The position numbers were made by a program, and so were the translations under genes. Positions 34,592-43,848 of a stretch of DNA of 64,000 bases are shown here, one piece after another. Source of the stretch: JAWKVD01 sp041398225 (GTDB lineage: Bacteria > Pseudomonadota > Alphaproteobacteria > Caulobacterales > Hyphomonadaceae); assembly GCA_041398225.1 (NCBI GenBank), contig JAWKVD010000010.1, positions 1 through 64,000 of the forward strand, written 5' to 3'. Every line of letters begins with the position of its first letter. Position 1 is the stretch's first letter. The notes beneath the pieces were generated by a model. That model had not been told where the DNA came from. It saw nothing but the letters and a program-made list of their open reading frames with translations, and searched no databases.

Positions 34592-35493
34592 TAGAGGACT
34601 CCCGCCTCCTTCATTCCAGCGTCGATTTCCGCGCGGACCTCCGCCGACTGCACCGGCAGGATGGGCTGGCGCACATCCTCGGTGCAGCGTCCAAGACGCG
34701 ACAGCGCGTATTTGGTCGGCGCCGGGCTGGATTCAAGGAACAGCGCCCTGTGCAGACGCGAAAGCGTGTCGTTGATCCGCCGCGCGGCGGCGTAATCCCC
34801 TTGCCGGCAGGCGTTGATCATATCGGCCACCTGACGCGGCGCGACGTTCGCCGTCACCGAAATCAGCCCGTGACCGCCCAGCGCCATGTACCCGAGCGCG
34901 GTGGGGTCTTCTCCGGAAAGCTGCACGAAGTCCGGCCCGCAGAACGCCGTATGCCGCGACACCCGGTCGAGCTGGTTGGAGGCGTCCTTGACGCCGACGA
35001 TATTCGGCAGCTTCGCCAGCCGCCCCAACGTCTCCACGGCGACGTCGCCGCCCGTCCGCGCCGGCACATTGTAGACAAAGATCGGCAGCTGAACGGCCTC
35101 ATTCAACGCCTTGTAATGTTGGTAAACGCCTTCCTGGGTGGGCCGGTTGTAATAGGGACTCACAATCAGCGCCGCATGTGCACCCACGGACTTGGCATGC
35201 TCCAGAAGCCCGATAGCCTCCTCGGTGGAGTTTGAGCCGGCGCCCGCGATGACTGGCACGCGTCCTGCTGCGGCCTTGACGCACAGCTCCACCACGTGCC
35301 TGTGCTCTTCGTGGGAGAGCGTCGTGGATTCGCCCGTCGTACCGCAGGGAACAAGCCCAGTGGAACCATTCTCGATCTGCCACTCGACCAGCGCGAGAAA
35401 CGCGTCGTCGTCCACTGCGCCGTTCCGGAACGGCGTGACGAGAGCGGGCATCGATCCCCGGAACGGGTTTCCAGCGGATGAAGCGGCCGACAT
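34591..35493 (-). CDS. dapA: 4-hydroxy-tetrahydrodipicolinate synthase
   Basis: DapA condenses pyruvate with aspartate semialdehyde in the first dedicated step towards lysine and diaminopimelate. The 300-residue TIM barrel has SMPALVTPFRNGAVDD, GTTGESTTLSHEEH, YYNRPTQEGVYQHY, the tyrosine in VYNVPARTG, and the Schiff-base lysine in IVGVKDAS. The ATG at 35493 has GGAG 8 nt upstream; the longer frame adds 14 unlikely residues. It is divergent from the lytic transglycosylase gene, a fitting neighbour since diaminopimelate goes into peptidoglycan. Confidence 0.95.
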   Translation of the reverse strand: MSAASSAGNPFRGSMPALVTPFRNGAVDDDAFLALVEWQIENGSTGLVPCGTTGESTTLSHEEHRHVVELCVKAAAGRVPVIAGAGSNSTEEAIGLLEHAKSVGAHAALIVSPYYNRPTQEGVYQHYKALNEAVQLPIFVYNVPARTGGDVAVETLGRLAKLPNIVGVKDASNQLDRVSRHTAFCGPDFVQLSGEDPTALGYMALGGHGLISVTANVAPRQVADMINACRQGDYAAARRINDTLSRLHRALFLESSPAPTKYALSRLGRCTEDVRQPILPVQSAEVRAEIDAGMKEAGVL

Positions 35494-35608
35494 TTCATGT
35501 GCTCCTGGCGCGATCAGCGGGCATGGCGTCCGCAAAAGGCGCGATATTCATCCCGGGGGCCGGTTTGGCAAGCGGACCGCCGGGCGGTTTCTGAGGGTAA
35601 TCAGGGCC

Positions 35609-37633
35609 GTGGGAACGGTCCTCCTCGCAGGTTGGACCATCGGGACGGCCCATGCCAACCCCGTCTCGCCGTCGCTGAAGCCCGCTCCGCAGCTCCAGTC
35701 CTCGCTGGTCGCGCCCGCCGAACTGGCCGCGCTGGACCGCGCCCTCTCCGCCGCCGACAACGGCCGTTGGAGCGACGTCCGCGCCGCGATCGCCAAGACC
35801 AGGGACGCCGGCGCCAAGGCGCTGCTCAACTGGCGCATGGCCTCCGACGGCAATTCGGGAATGTCCTTCTCCGATCTCGCCGTGGCCGTCGAGGCCTACA
35901 GCGACTGGCCGGGCTACTCGCGCATTCTTGAGCAGGCCGAGACCACCATCACCCGCTCCGGCCTCACCGCGAACGAGCGCATTGAGTGGCTGCGCAAGCA
36001 CGGCCCGTCCACCGACAAGGGCGTCCTCGCCCTCGCCCGCGCCTATGACGAGATGGGCCACAGGCCCGAGGCGGTTGCGCTGGCGCGGCAGGCCTGGCGC
36101 TCGCGCCGCCTCAGCAGCGACGCGGAAGACGAAATCCTGAGCGAATACGGCGCCTCGCTCGACAGCGAGGACTATCGCGCCCGCGTCGACTATCTCCTGT
36201 GGCGCGGCGACGTCACCGAAGCCCGCTCGCTGCTCTCGCATCTTTCTTCCGGCGCGCGCGCGGCCGCCACCGCCCGCATCGCCCTGCGCCGCAACGAACG
36301 CAATGTCGACGCGCTGGTTCAGGCCGTGCCCGCCGACTACGCCAGCGACCCCGGCCTTTCCTACGAACGCGCCCGCTGGCGCGAACGGCGTGGCCTTGAG
36401 CAGGGCGAACTCGAAATGCTGCTGGAGATTCGCGGCTCCGAAGCCATCGAGGCCGGCCGCGACGCCATCTGGCGCGAAAAACAGCAGGTGATCCGCCGCC
36501 TGATCCGCGAGCGCGATTTCCAGACCGCCTACACCCTCGCGACCGACCACGGCATGACCGACGGCGACGGCTTCCGCGACGCCGAATGGATGGCCGGCTG
36601 GCTGGCGCTCCGCTTCCTCGACAAGCCCGCCGAGGCCGAGGCGCACTTCCGCACCTTCCTCGCCGGCGTCACCACCCCGATCAGCGTCGCGCGCGGCCAG
36701 TTCTGGCTCGGTGAGGCGCTCACCGCCCAGAACCGAGGCTTCGAAGCCTTCGGCGCCTACGATGCGGCGGCCAAGTTCAACTATGTCTACTACGGGCAAC
36801 TCGCCGCCGAACGCATCGCCTCGGTGAAGCCCGAGGCGAAAATCCTCTCGCTTCCGCCGCTGCCGGAAATCACCGCCGACGAACGCGCCTCCTTCGAGGC
36901 CCGCCCCATCATCCGCGCCGCGATCCTGCTGGGCGAGACCGGGCGCGACAACGACTTCGAAGCTTTCTCCTACGCCATCGACGACACGCTGGAGACCGCC
37001 GCCGAGCACCAGATGCTCTACGACGTCGGCGCCCGCTTCCTGAAACAGCGCGCCGCCGTGCGCGGCGCCAAGGCCGGACTGGCGCGCGGCCTCATCGCCC
37101 CCGACGCGGTTTACCCGCTGATCTCCCTGCCCAAATCCTCGCGCAACGGCGCGGCCGAACCGGCCATGGTGCTCGCGCTCACCCGGCAGGAAAGCGAGTT
37201 CGATCCGCAAGCCATCTCCAGCGCCAACGCCCGCGGGCTGATGCAGATGGTGCCCCGCTATGCACGCGCCGAGGCCCGCATGGTCGGCGTGCCGTTCCGC
37301 GAAAGCTGGCTCACCGACGATCCCGAATACAACCTCAAGCTCGGTCGCGGCTTCCTCGACGATCTCGTCTCCGACTACCACGGCTCCTACGCGCTGGCCG
37401 CCGCCGCCTACAACGCCGGCCCCAGCCGCGCGAAGCGCTGGATCGAGGACTATGGCGACCCGCGCGGCGCCGTCGGCGTCGATCCGATCGACTGGGTGGA
37501 GATGGTCCCGTTCGAAGAAACTCGGAACTACATCATGCGCGTGCTCGAAAACACGCAGGTCTATCGCCACCGCCTCGCCGGACAACCGACCGAGGTTCGC
37601 CTCCTCGAAGACCTCAAGCGCGGCCGCCCCTAG
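35609..37633 (+). CDS. Soluble lytic murein transglycosylase (Slt70-like)
   Basis: The 674-residue periplasmic enzyme cleaves peptidoglycan glycan strands to 1,6-anhydro ends. A signal peptide (VGTVLLAGWTIGTAHA) is followed by a long alpha-helical superhelix of TPR-like repeats (about residues 40-500) and a C-terminal lysozyme-like SLT domain with the catalytic Glu of LTRQESEFDP (near residue 528), GLMQMVPRYA and AAAAYNAGPSRAKRW. I chose GTG at 35609 because the signal peptide begins there; the open frame upstream overlaps dapA in antisense and is spurious. Divergent from dapA. Confidence 0.9.
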   Translation: MGTVLLAGWTIGTAHANPVSPSLKPAPQLQSSLVAPAELAALDRALSAADNGRWSDVRAAIAKTRDAGAKALLNWRMASDGNSGMSFSDLAVAVEAYSDWPGYSRILEQAETTITRSGLTANERIEWLRKHGPSTDKGVLALARAYDEMGHRPEAVALARQAWRSRRLSSDAEDEILSEYGASLDSEDYRARVDYLLWRGDVTEARSLLSHLSSGARAAATARIALRRNERNVDALVQAVPADYASDPGLSYERARWRERRGLEQGELEMLLEIRGSEAIEAGRDAIWREKQQVIRRLIRERDFQTAYTLATDHGMTDGDGFRDAEWMAGWLALRFLDKPAEAEAHFRTFLAGVTTPISVARGQFWLGEALTAQNRGFEAFGAYDAAAKFNYVYYGQLAAERIASVKPEAKILSLPPLPEITADERASFEARPIIRAAILLGETGRDNDFEAFSYAIDDTLETAAEHQMLYDVGARFLKQRAAVRGAKAGLARGLIAPDAVYPLISLPKSSRNGAAEPAMVLALTRQESEFDPQAISSANARGLMQMVPRYARAEARMVGVPFRESWLTDDPEYNLKLGRGFLDDLVSDYHGSYALAAAAYNAGPSRAKRWIEDYGDPRGAVGVDPIDWVEMVPFEETRNYIMRVLENTQVYRHRLAGQPTEVRLLEDLKRGRP

Positions 37634-37652
37634 GCGTCCCTAACGGCCCCGG

Positions 37653-38652
37653 CTAGCCGGACTGCAGCGCCCGCGTGAACATGTCGGCGTCGACATTGCC
37701 GCCGGACAGGATCGCCAGAACCGGACCGCGCGCGGCGAAATGCTCGCGATGGTTCAGCAACGCCGCCAGCGCGCAGGCGCCGCCCGGCTCCAGAACCCGC
37801 TTCCTGTTGCGGAAGGCGAACGCCATCGCCGCAAGCAGCTGCTCGTTGGTGGCCGCGAACCCGCCCTTCACCACCCGCTGGTGAATCGCGAACGGCAACA
37901 CGCCCGGCGACGGCGACATCAGCGCATCGGCGATCGAGCGCACGCCCGGTTCGTTCTCCACGCGCTCTCCGGCCGCCAGCGAGCGGATCAGATCGTCATG
38001 CCCGGCAGGTTCGGCGACGAACACCTCCGTCTGCGGCGACATCTCCTCGAACACCAGCGACACGCCCGCCAGCAGCCCGCCGCCAGACGCGTTGCAGATC
38101 ACCGAGCCGAACCGCACCTCCCGGTCCTGCGCATCGCGAAACGCTTCCAGCCCCGCCGTGCCCTGGACCAGCCATGATGAACGCATCGTCGAACGGGCGC
38201 ACCACGGTCGCGCTTTCCTGATCCGCCAGCCGCGCGCCGATCTCCTCGCGGCTTTCCTTGATGCGGTCGTACAGCACCACTTCGGCGCCCCGCCGGCGCG
38301 TGCTCTCGATCTTCGCGGCGGGCGCGTCCGCCGGCATCACGATGGTCGCCTTCATGCCCAGCAGCCGCGCCGACTCCGCAACGCCCTGCGCGTGATTGCC
38401 GGACGAGAACGCCACCACGCCCTTCGCCCGGTCCGCCTCGGGAAATGCGCGAAATGCGGTTCCACGCGCCGCGCATCTTGAACGAGCCCGTGCGCTGCAG
38501 ATCTCCGGCTTGAAGAACACCGGAAAGCCCAGCTCGCGGTCGACATCGTCGAACCTCAACAGCGGCGTGTGCACGCAAACGCCTGCGATGCGCGCGGCGG
38601 CGTCATCAACGTCGCCGAAAGTCGGCAGGTCAGTCCACGGATCGATGATCAT
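37653..38652 (-). pseudogene. Threonine/serine dehydratase-like PLP enzyme, frameshifted
   Basis: The joined reading (about 332 residues) matches pyridoxal-phosphate fold-type II enzymes of the threonine dehydratase/serine racemase group: RTGSFKMRGA with the Schiff-base lysine, FSSGNHAQGVA, the PLP-phosphate glycine run CNASGGGLLAG, and LSGGNVDAD at the end. The gene is broken by three one-base changes when read against the family: a missing base near 38500, an extra A in an AAA run at 38443-38445, and an extra base near 38167. Their sum restores the normal length plus one base, so assembly errors are as likely as true decay. It overlaps the upstream gene by 23 nt. Confidence 0.8.
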
Positions 38653-39286
38653 GTCCGGCGTCCTCGGGATTCTGGTCCGCAAGATCGTTCGAGAACCCCT
38701 TCATCAGAAGCAGCCTCCACTTGTATGAGCCGTTGTTCTGCTTGGCGAATGCGCATCCCTCTTCATCGAGCAAGTAGGTGTGCACGCCTCGCGGGTCCAG
38801 CCTGTCGCTATTGGCGACGGCGAATATCCGCTTGGCGCTGGCCTCGACTTCAAGCTCAAGCCCAAGCTGTGTCGGTAGGAACCGTTCGAACTCGGCGTCT
38901 TCGAGCTGAACGGTGCATGGCGTATCGTCGTTCCAGTACAGCACCGCCCTGAAATGGCTGTCAGGCAATGGAATATACCGCTCCTCATCGCGGATGCATG
39001 TGTTGATGCGCCGGCGGTTGTCGATGTGGTCCCCGATGCATTGCTGCGTATCCACCAGGCTGTTGCGCCCGCCGAACCGCCAGCCCAGCCCCCGCTCAAT
39101 CCAGTGAACCGGAATGCTCAGCGTCGTCAGCACCTCCGACACGGTGACACGCGCGCTTCCCGGGAAAAGATCTGACATGCTCCACACCCGCGTTTTCCTG
39201 ACCCAGCTTGAACATGCGCCCCAAAGAAACAGCACGCCGGTCGCCGCCAGCAGGCCGAACCCCGGCACGCAGAATATCGAGTGCAC
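38630..39286 (-). CDS. Hypothetical membrane-anchored protein (218 aa)
   Basis: I do not recognise this 218-residue protein. It has an N-terminal hydrophobic helix (GFGLLAATGVLFLWGACSSW) that may be a signal anchor, or a lipoprotein signal ending at the Cys. A soluble part follows with many aromatic and charged residues, for example RYIPLPDSHFRAVLYWND and RGVHTYLLDEEGCAF. Base composition is visibly lower in GC than in the flanking genes and codon choice is less biased, which hints at recent acquisition. Its 3' end overlaps the dehydratase start. An alternative start is the Met of MSDLFPGSARV. Confidence 0.6.
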   Translation of the reverse strand: MHSIFCVPGFGLLAATGVLFLWGACSSWVRKTRVWSMSDLFPGSARVTVSEVLTTLSIPVHWIERGLGWRFGGRNSLVDTQQCIGDHIDNRRRINTCIRDEERYIPLPDSHFRAVLYWNDDTPCTVQLEDAEFERFLPTQLGLELEVEASAKRIFAVANSDRLDPRGVHTYLLDEEGCAFAKQNNGSYKWRLLLMKGFSNDLADQNPEDAGHDHRSVD

Positions 39287-39384
39287 GCCGCATGCGGCCT
39301 CTCAAGCAGTTCTGAAACCCCGTGAATGCCCGAATACGAGGCTATCCGCGCCATCGTCCAGCGCAGACGTGTCTGACGAGAATC

Positions 39385-40383
39385 TCAGACAGCTGAAGAG
39401 TGCGTGCCGTACTCAGCCGACAGGCGCTCATGCGTTGGCTGGCCTTCCCCGTACTCGCGGCACAGCTGGGCGACGAACGCCGCCGCGCTCATCCGCGACT
39501 TGATCGCGCCGATGCCCTGACCCGATCCCCAGATGTCCTTCCAGGCCTTGGCCTTGGTGTTGCCGCCCGAGCCGAAATTCATTGTCGACTTGTCGCCTTC
39601 GGGCAGGTTGGCCGGGTCCATCCCCGCCGCGATGATCGACGGCGCGAGATAATTGCCAGAAACGCCGGTGAACAGGCTGGAATAAACGATGTCGCCCGCC
39701 GTGCTGTCGACGATCATGTCCTTGTAGCGCTCGTCCGCCCGCGCCTCGTCCGTGGCGATGAACGCCGTCCCGATATAGCCGAGGTCCGCGCCCATGGCCT
39801 GCGCCGCATAGACGGCCGAGCCCGTCGCGATCGACCCCGACAGCGCCAGCGGCCCGTCGAAGAACTGGCGGATCTCCTGGATCAGCGCGAACGGCGACAG
39901 CGTGCCGGCATGGCCGCCCGCGCCCGCGCACACCGCGATCAGCCCGTCGGCGCCCTTCTCAAGCGCCTTGTGAGCGAACGCGACGTTGATGATGTCGTGC
40001 ATCACGATCCCGCCATAGGAGTGGATCGCCTCGTTCACCTCCGGCCGTGCGCCCAGCGACGTGATGATGATCGGCACCTTGTACTTCACGCACAGCGCCA
40101 GATCTTCCTCCAGCCGGTTGTTCGACTTGTGCACGATCAGGTTCACCGCGAACGGCGCGATGCGGGCGCTCGGATCGGCCTTGCGCGCCGCGTCCAGCTC
40201 CGAGGTGATCTGCGCCAGCCACTCGTCGAGCTGCTCAAGCGGCCGCGCGTTGAGCGAGGGAAACGATCCCACCACGCCCGCCTTGCACTGCGCGATCACG
40301 AGGTCCGGGTTCGAAATGATGAACAGCGGCGAACCGATCACCGGTACGGACATCGAATTGGCGAGGACGGCCGGCAATGACAT
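39385..40383 (-). CDS. Nitronate monooxygenase (2-nitropropane dioxygenase family)
   Basis: The 332-residue FMN-dependent TIM barrel oxidises nitronates such as propionate 3-nitronate, a respiratory poison. Family parts are VPVIGSPLFIISNPDLVIAQ, GVVGSFPSLNARPLEQL, VNLIVHKSNNRLEEDL, CAGAGGHAGTLSPFALI (flavin phosphate loop) and LSGSIATGSAVYAAQAMGAD. A related enoyl-reductase role cannot be excluded by eye. It has its own promoter at 40442-40469 with a near-perfect palindrome at the likely start of transcription, so a dedicated repressor probably controls it. Confidence 0.9.
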   Translation of the reverse strand: MSLPAVLANSMSVPVIGSPLFIISNPDLVIAQCKAGVVGSFPSLNARPLEQLDEWLAQITSELDAARKADPSARIAPFAVNLIVHKSNNRLEEDLALCVKYKVPIIITSLGARPEVNEAIHSYGGIVMHDIINVAFAHKALEKGADGLIAVCAGAGGHAGTLSPFALIQEIRQFFDGPLALSGSIATGSAVYAAQAMGADLGYIGTAFIATDEARADERYKDMIVDSTAGDIVYSSLFTGVSGNYLAPSIIAAGMDPANLPEGDKSTMNFGSGGNTKAKAWKDIWGSGQGIGAIKSRMSAAAFVAQLCREYGEGQPTHERLSAEYGTHSSAV

Positions 40384-40427
40384 CGCAGAATCCTTCTTTC
40401 GGGCGCACGGTCTTCGCCGCGCCGCGT

Positions 40428-40469
40428 CTTGACACTGTCAAGTTATAGCGGCGTCCCGGCCGCCCGCAA
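40428..40469 (-). promoter_or_regulatory. Promoter of the nitronate monooxygenase gene with overlapping operator palindrome
   Basis: On the minus strand TTGCGG (40469-40464) and TATAAC (40447-40442) are spaced by 16 nt. The predicted start of transcription, near 40435, falls inside the 15-bp palindrome CTTGACACTGTCAAG (40428-40442). This is the usual layout for a repressor such as a TetR-family protein. No regulator gene is adjacent. Confidence 0.5.
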
Positions 40470-40493
40470 CCTCTTCGTTTCCGCCCCGAAGTC

Positions 40494-40523
40494 TTGACGC
40501 AGGGAAGCCCGACCCCGCATAGC
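40494..40523 (+). promoter_or_regulatory. Candidate promoter for mutA
   Basis: TTGACG (40494-40499) and CATAGC (40518-40523) are separated by 18 nt. A start near 40530 would leave a very short leader before the ribosome site GAGG (40535-40538), 5 nt from the mutA ATG. Confidence 0.4.
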
Positions 40524-40543
40524 CGGACGGCAAAGAGGATGAC

Positions 40544-42480
40544 ATGACCGATCTGATCTCGCTCTCGGCGGAATTCCCGGAGGCCGACGAAGCCCGTTGG
40601 CGCGCCCTGGTCGACAAGGCCATGAAGGGCGCCCGTTCGACAGGCTCGTCAGCCGCACGGAGCACGGTCTCGAAGTCCGTCCGCTTTATCGCGCCACCGA
40701 CTGGGCGACCGCGCAGGGCGATCCCAACCTCCCCGGCGCCGCGCCGTGGCTGCGCGGCTTCGAGGCCGGTCGCGACGTCTATCTCCCGTGGGACATCCGT
40801 CAGGTCGTCTCCCACCCGAATGTCGGCGCCGCGCACGACCAGATCATCGAAGCGCTTGAAGGCGGCGTGTCCTCGATCGAACTCCGCCTCGATCCCGCCG
40901 GCCAGTCCGGCGTCGCGGTTCAGACCGCGGCCGACGTCGCCGCCCTTCTGAAAGACGTGAAGCTCGATCTCGCCCCCGTGGCGCTCGATGCGGGCGAAAC
41001 CGCCGGCGCGGCCGCCGCCGCCCTGCTCGCCGCCGCCATCCCCGAGGATGCGCGCGCCGCCGCCCGGATCGACTTCAACATCGACGTCGCCTCCACCGCG
41101 TCCGACGCGCTCGGCGCGGCCTCCGCCTCCATCGCGCGAACCTTCCCCGCCGCCCGCGCCGCGCGCGCCGACGCCCGTCCCGTCCACGAAGCCGGCGGCA
41201 CGGAAGTTCAGGAACTGGCCGTCCTCGCCGGTCTCACGGCCAAGGCGATGCGCGCCATGATCTCCGCCGGCCTGTCCCCCGACGAAGCCGCCAAAGCGCT
41301 CCTGCTCACGGTCGCGACCGGACCGGACATTCTGGTCGAAATGGCCAAACTCCGCGCCGCACGCCGCATCACGGGCCGCATCGCCGAAGCCTTCGGCGCC
41401 GACGCCGCCCTGCTGCGCCTTCAGGCTGTCACCTCGCGCCGCATGCTGGCCGCGCGCGACGCCTGGGTGAACCTGCTGCGCAACACCTCCGCCTGCTTCT
41501 CCGCCGGGGTCGGCGGCGCCGACGTCGTGACGGTCCGCAACTTCACCGACGCCATGGGCGAACCCGGCAAGCTGGCCCGCCGCATGGCGCGCAACACCCA
41601 GATCATGGCGCAGGAAGAATCCAGCCTCGGCCGCGTCATCGACCCGGCCGGCGGCGTGTGGAGCATCGAAGCGCTCGCCGACGAAATCGCGACCGCCGCC
41701 TGGAAGCGTTTCCAGGTCATGGAAACCGCCGGCGGCGTCGACGCCGGCCCCACCGCCGACGCCCTGAAATCCGAGATCGCCGCCTCCGCCGACGCGCGCC
41801 GCAAGGCCGTTCGCCGCCGCAAGGAATGGATCACCGGCGTCAACGATTTCCCGCTGCTCGGCGAAACCGCGCCGGATGTCGATCCGGTCGAACGTCCAGG
41901 CGAACCGCCGAAAACCACCGGCGCGAGCATCGCCGCCGACTGGGACGCGCTCGTTGCGGCGGCCGGCTCAGGCGCCACGCTCGCGGATCTCCAGCAGGCG
42001 ATCTCGAAAACCGTCGCGCCGCTGGGCCTTGCGCCCATGCGCGTCGCCGAGCCCTTCGAGGAGCTGGCCGCGCGCGCCGCGAAAGCGGTCGATGGCGGCG
42101 CCTCGCTCAAGGTTCTGCTCTGCGTTCTCGGGCCGCTGTCCGAACACACCGCCCGCCTCACCTATGCGCAGAACTTCTTCGCCGTCGGCGGCCTCGCCTT
42201 CGAAGTCGCTGAAGGCGCGCCGGAAACCGTCGCCGAGGCGCTGGCCAGCTCCGGCGCGGCCATCGCCTGCATCTGCGGCGGCGACGCCCGCTATGCCGAG
42301 GAAGCTCCCGCCACCGCCGGCGCGCTGAAAGCCGCAGGCGCCAGGCGGGTCTATCTCGCCGGCCGTCCGGGCGATCACGAAGCCGCGTGGCGCGCGGCGG
42401 GCGTGGACGAATTCATTCACGTCGGCGTTGACGTGGTTGAAAGCCTTGAAAAAGCGCACGAGACCTCCGGCGTCGCCTGA
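40544..42480 (+). CDS. mutA: Methylmalonyl-CoA mutase small (beta) subunit, frameshift near the 5' end
   Basis: MutA is the non-catalytic partner of MutB; the heterodimer interconverts methylmalonyl-CoA and succinyl-CoA. The N-terminus begins LISLSAEFPEADEARWRALV at 40544 with GAGG 5 nt upstream, but a base is missing near 40632, so the rest (FDRLVSRTEHGLEVRPLYRA onward, through RNTQIMAQEESSLGRVIDPA to the end) lies in another frame. The repaired protein is about 645 residues, normal for the family. The C-terminal domain is a degenerate B12-binding fold without a DxHxxG motif, as expected for the small subunit. mutB is 4.7 kb downstream. Confidence 0.85.
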
Positions 42481-42557
42481 GCGCGTCCCCCGGGCGCGCG
42501 ACTTCAGGATCGGCCACTGAGCGCGTCCCCGGACGCGCGCCTTCGGGATCGACCAAG
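42479..42557 (+). repeat. Imperfect tandem repeat, two copies of about 39 nt
   Basis: The two copies begin at 42479 and 42519, so the period is 40 nt. Each has a palindromic core, GCGCGTCCCCGGACGCGC in the second copy, then a stretch like CTTCGGGATCG. They fill the gap between mutA and the sugar dehydrogenase gene. Paired hairpins could act as an mRNA stabiliser or weak terminator. Confidence 0.75.
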
Positions 42558-42571
42558 GAGAGACTCGTTCC

Positions 42572-43818
42572 ATGTGCACACGCACGCGCCACGCCCTGCT
42601 CGCTACCGCCGGCATCCCGGCCTTCCTTGCGCTGATGGCGTGCTCGCCCGCGCTTCAGGCCGAACCCGATCCCGCCCCGCAGACGCCGCGCGCCCCGGTT
42701 GCGCAGGGCGAACCGAACAAGCGCGACGCCGTTCCGGCCTTTCCCGGCCAGACCCGCGCGCCGGAATCGCTGTCGGGCGTGACCTTCAACACCAGCATCA
42801 TCGCGGACGATCTCGACGAGCCGTGGGGCCTCGCGCTGCTTCCCGGCGGCGGCCTTCTCGTCACCGAGCGGACCGGCAAGCTCTGGCGCTTCAGCGCCAA
42901 CGGCCAGCGCAACGAGGTCAAGGGCGTGCCGGAGGTCGACAAGCGCGGTCAGGGCGGCCTTCTCGACATCTCGCTGGCGCCCGACTTCGCCAACCGCCGC
43001 CTGCTCTACTTCTCCTTCTCAGAGCCGCGCGGAGACAGAACCAACGGAACGTCGCTGGCGCGCGCGACCCTCTCGGCCGACGGAACCCGGCTTGAGAATG
43101 TCGAAATCGTCTTCCGTCAGGAACCCGCCTGGGCCTCGCCGCTGCACTTCGGCTCCAACATCGAATGGGACAGCGCCGGGAACATCTTCCTGACGCTCGG
43201 CGAACGCTCCCAGCCCGAACCGCGCAAACAGGCGCAACAGCTCGACAGCCTGCTCGGCAAGGTCGTCCACCTCAAGCCGGACGGAACCGCGGTGGACGCC
43301 AACCCCTTCGTCGGCGCCGACGGCGCACGCCCGGAGATCTGGTCCTACGGCCATCGCAATGTGCAGGGCGCGGCGATCCACCCGCTCACCGGCAAGCTGG
43401 GACCATCGAGCACGGCCGCGCGGCGGCGACGAACTCAACATTCCCGGAAGCGGGCAAGAACTATGGCTGGCCCGTCATCACCTACGGCATCGACTATCCC
43501 GGCGGACCGATCGGCGAAGGGATCACCGCTCACGAAGGCATGGAGCAGCCCGTCTATTACTGGGACCCGGTGATCGCGCCCGGCGACATGACCTTTTACC
43601 AGGGCGACCTCTTCCCGTGGAAAGGCGACCTTCTGATCGCCGGCCTGTCCGGCCCCATCGTGCGCCTCGAAATCGAGGACGACCGCGTTATCGCCGAGGA
43701 ACGGCTCGATCCCGATCTTGGCCGCATGCGCGACATCGTCGAAGCGCCCGACGGATCGCTCTACGTCATCACCGACGACAGCGACGGCGTGCTCGCCCGC
43801 CTCACGCCGTCGACCTGA
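42572..43818 (+). pseudogene. PQQ-type soluble aldose sugar dehydrogenase (YliI-like), frameshifted
   Basis: The repaired protein (about 415 residues) is a secreted six-bladed beta-propeller of the glucose/sorbosone dehydrogenase family. Features are a signal peptide with a lipobox-like ALMACSP, LDEPWGLALLPGGGLLVTER, GLLDISLAPDF, LHFGSNIEWDSAGNIFLTLG, and the C-terminal GDLLIAGLSGPIVRLEI. Three one-base changes break the frame between 43399 and 43445: a missing T near 43399, a missing base near 43415-43420, and an extra C in the CCC at 43443-43445. GGELN-type sequence RGGDELNIP is readable only in the third frame, which confirms the path. Assembly error is likely. Confidence 0.78.
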
Positions 43819-43848
43819 CATCCCCGACACCGATCCAGAGGAAACCGC

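Noticed and set aside
35495..37585. Minus-strand frame of nearly 700 codons opposite the lytic transglycosylase gene
   Set aside because: Antisense shadow with repetitive Gly/Val/Ala composition and no signal peptide or domain.
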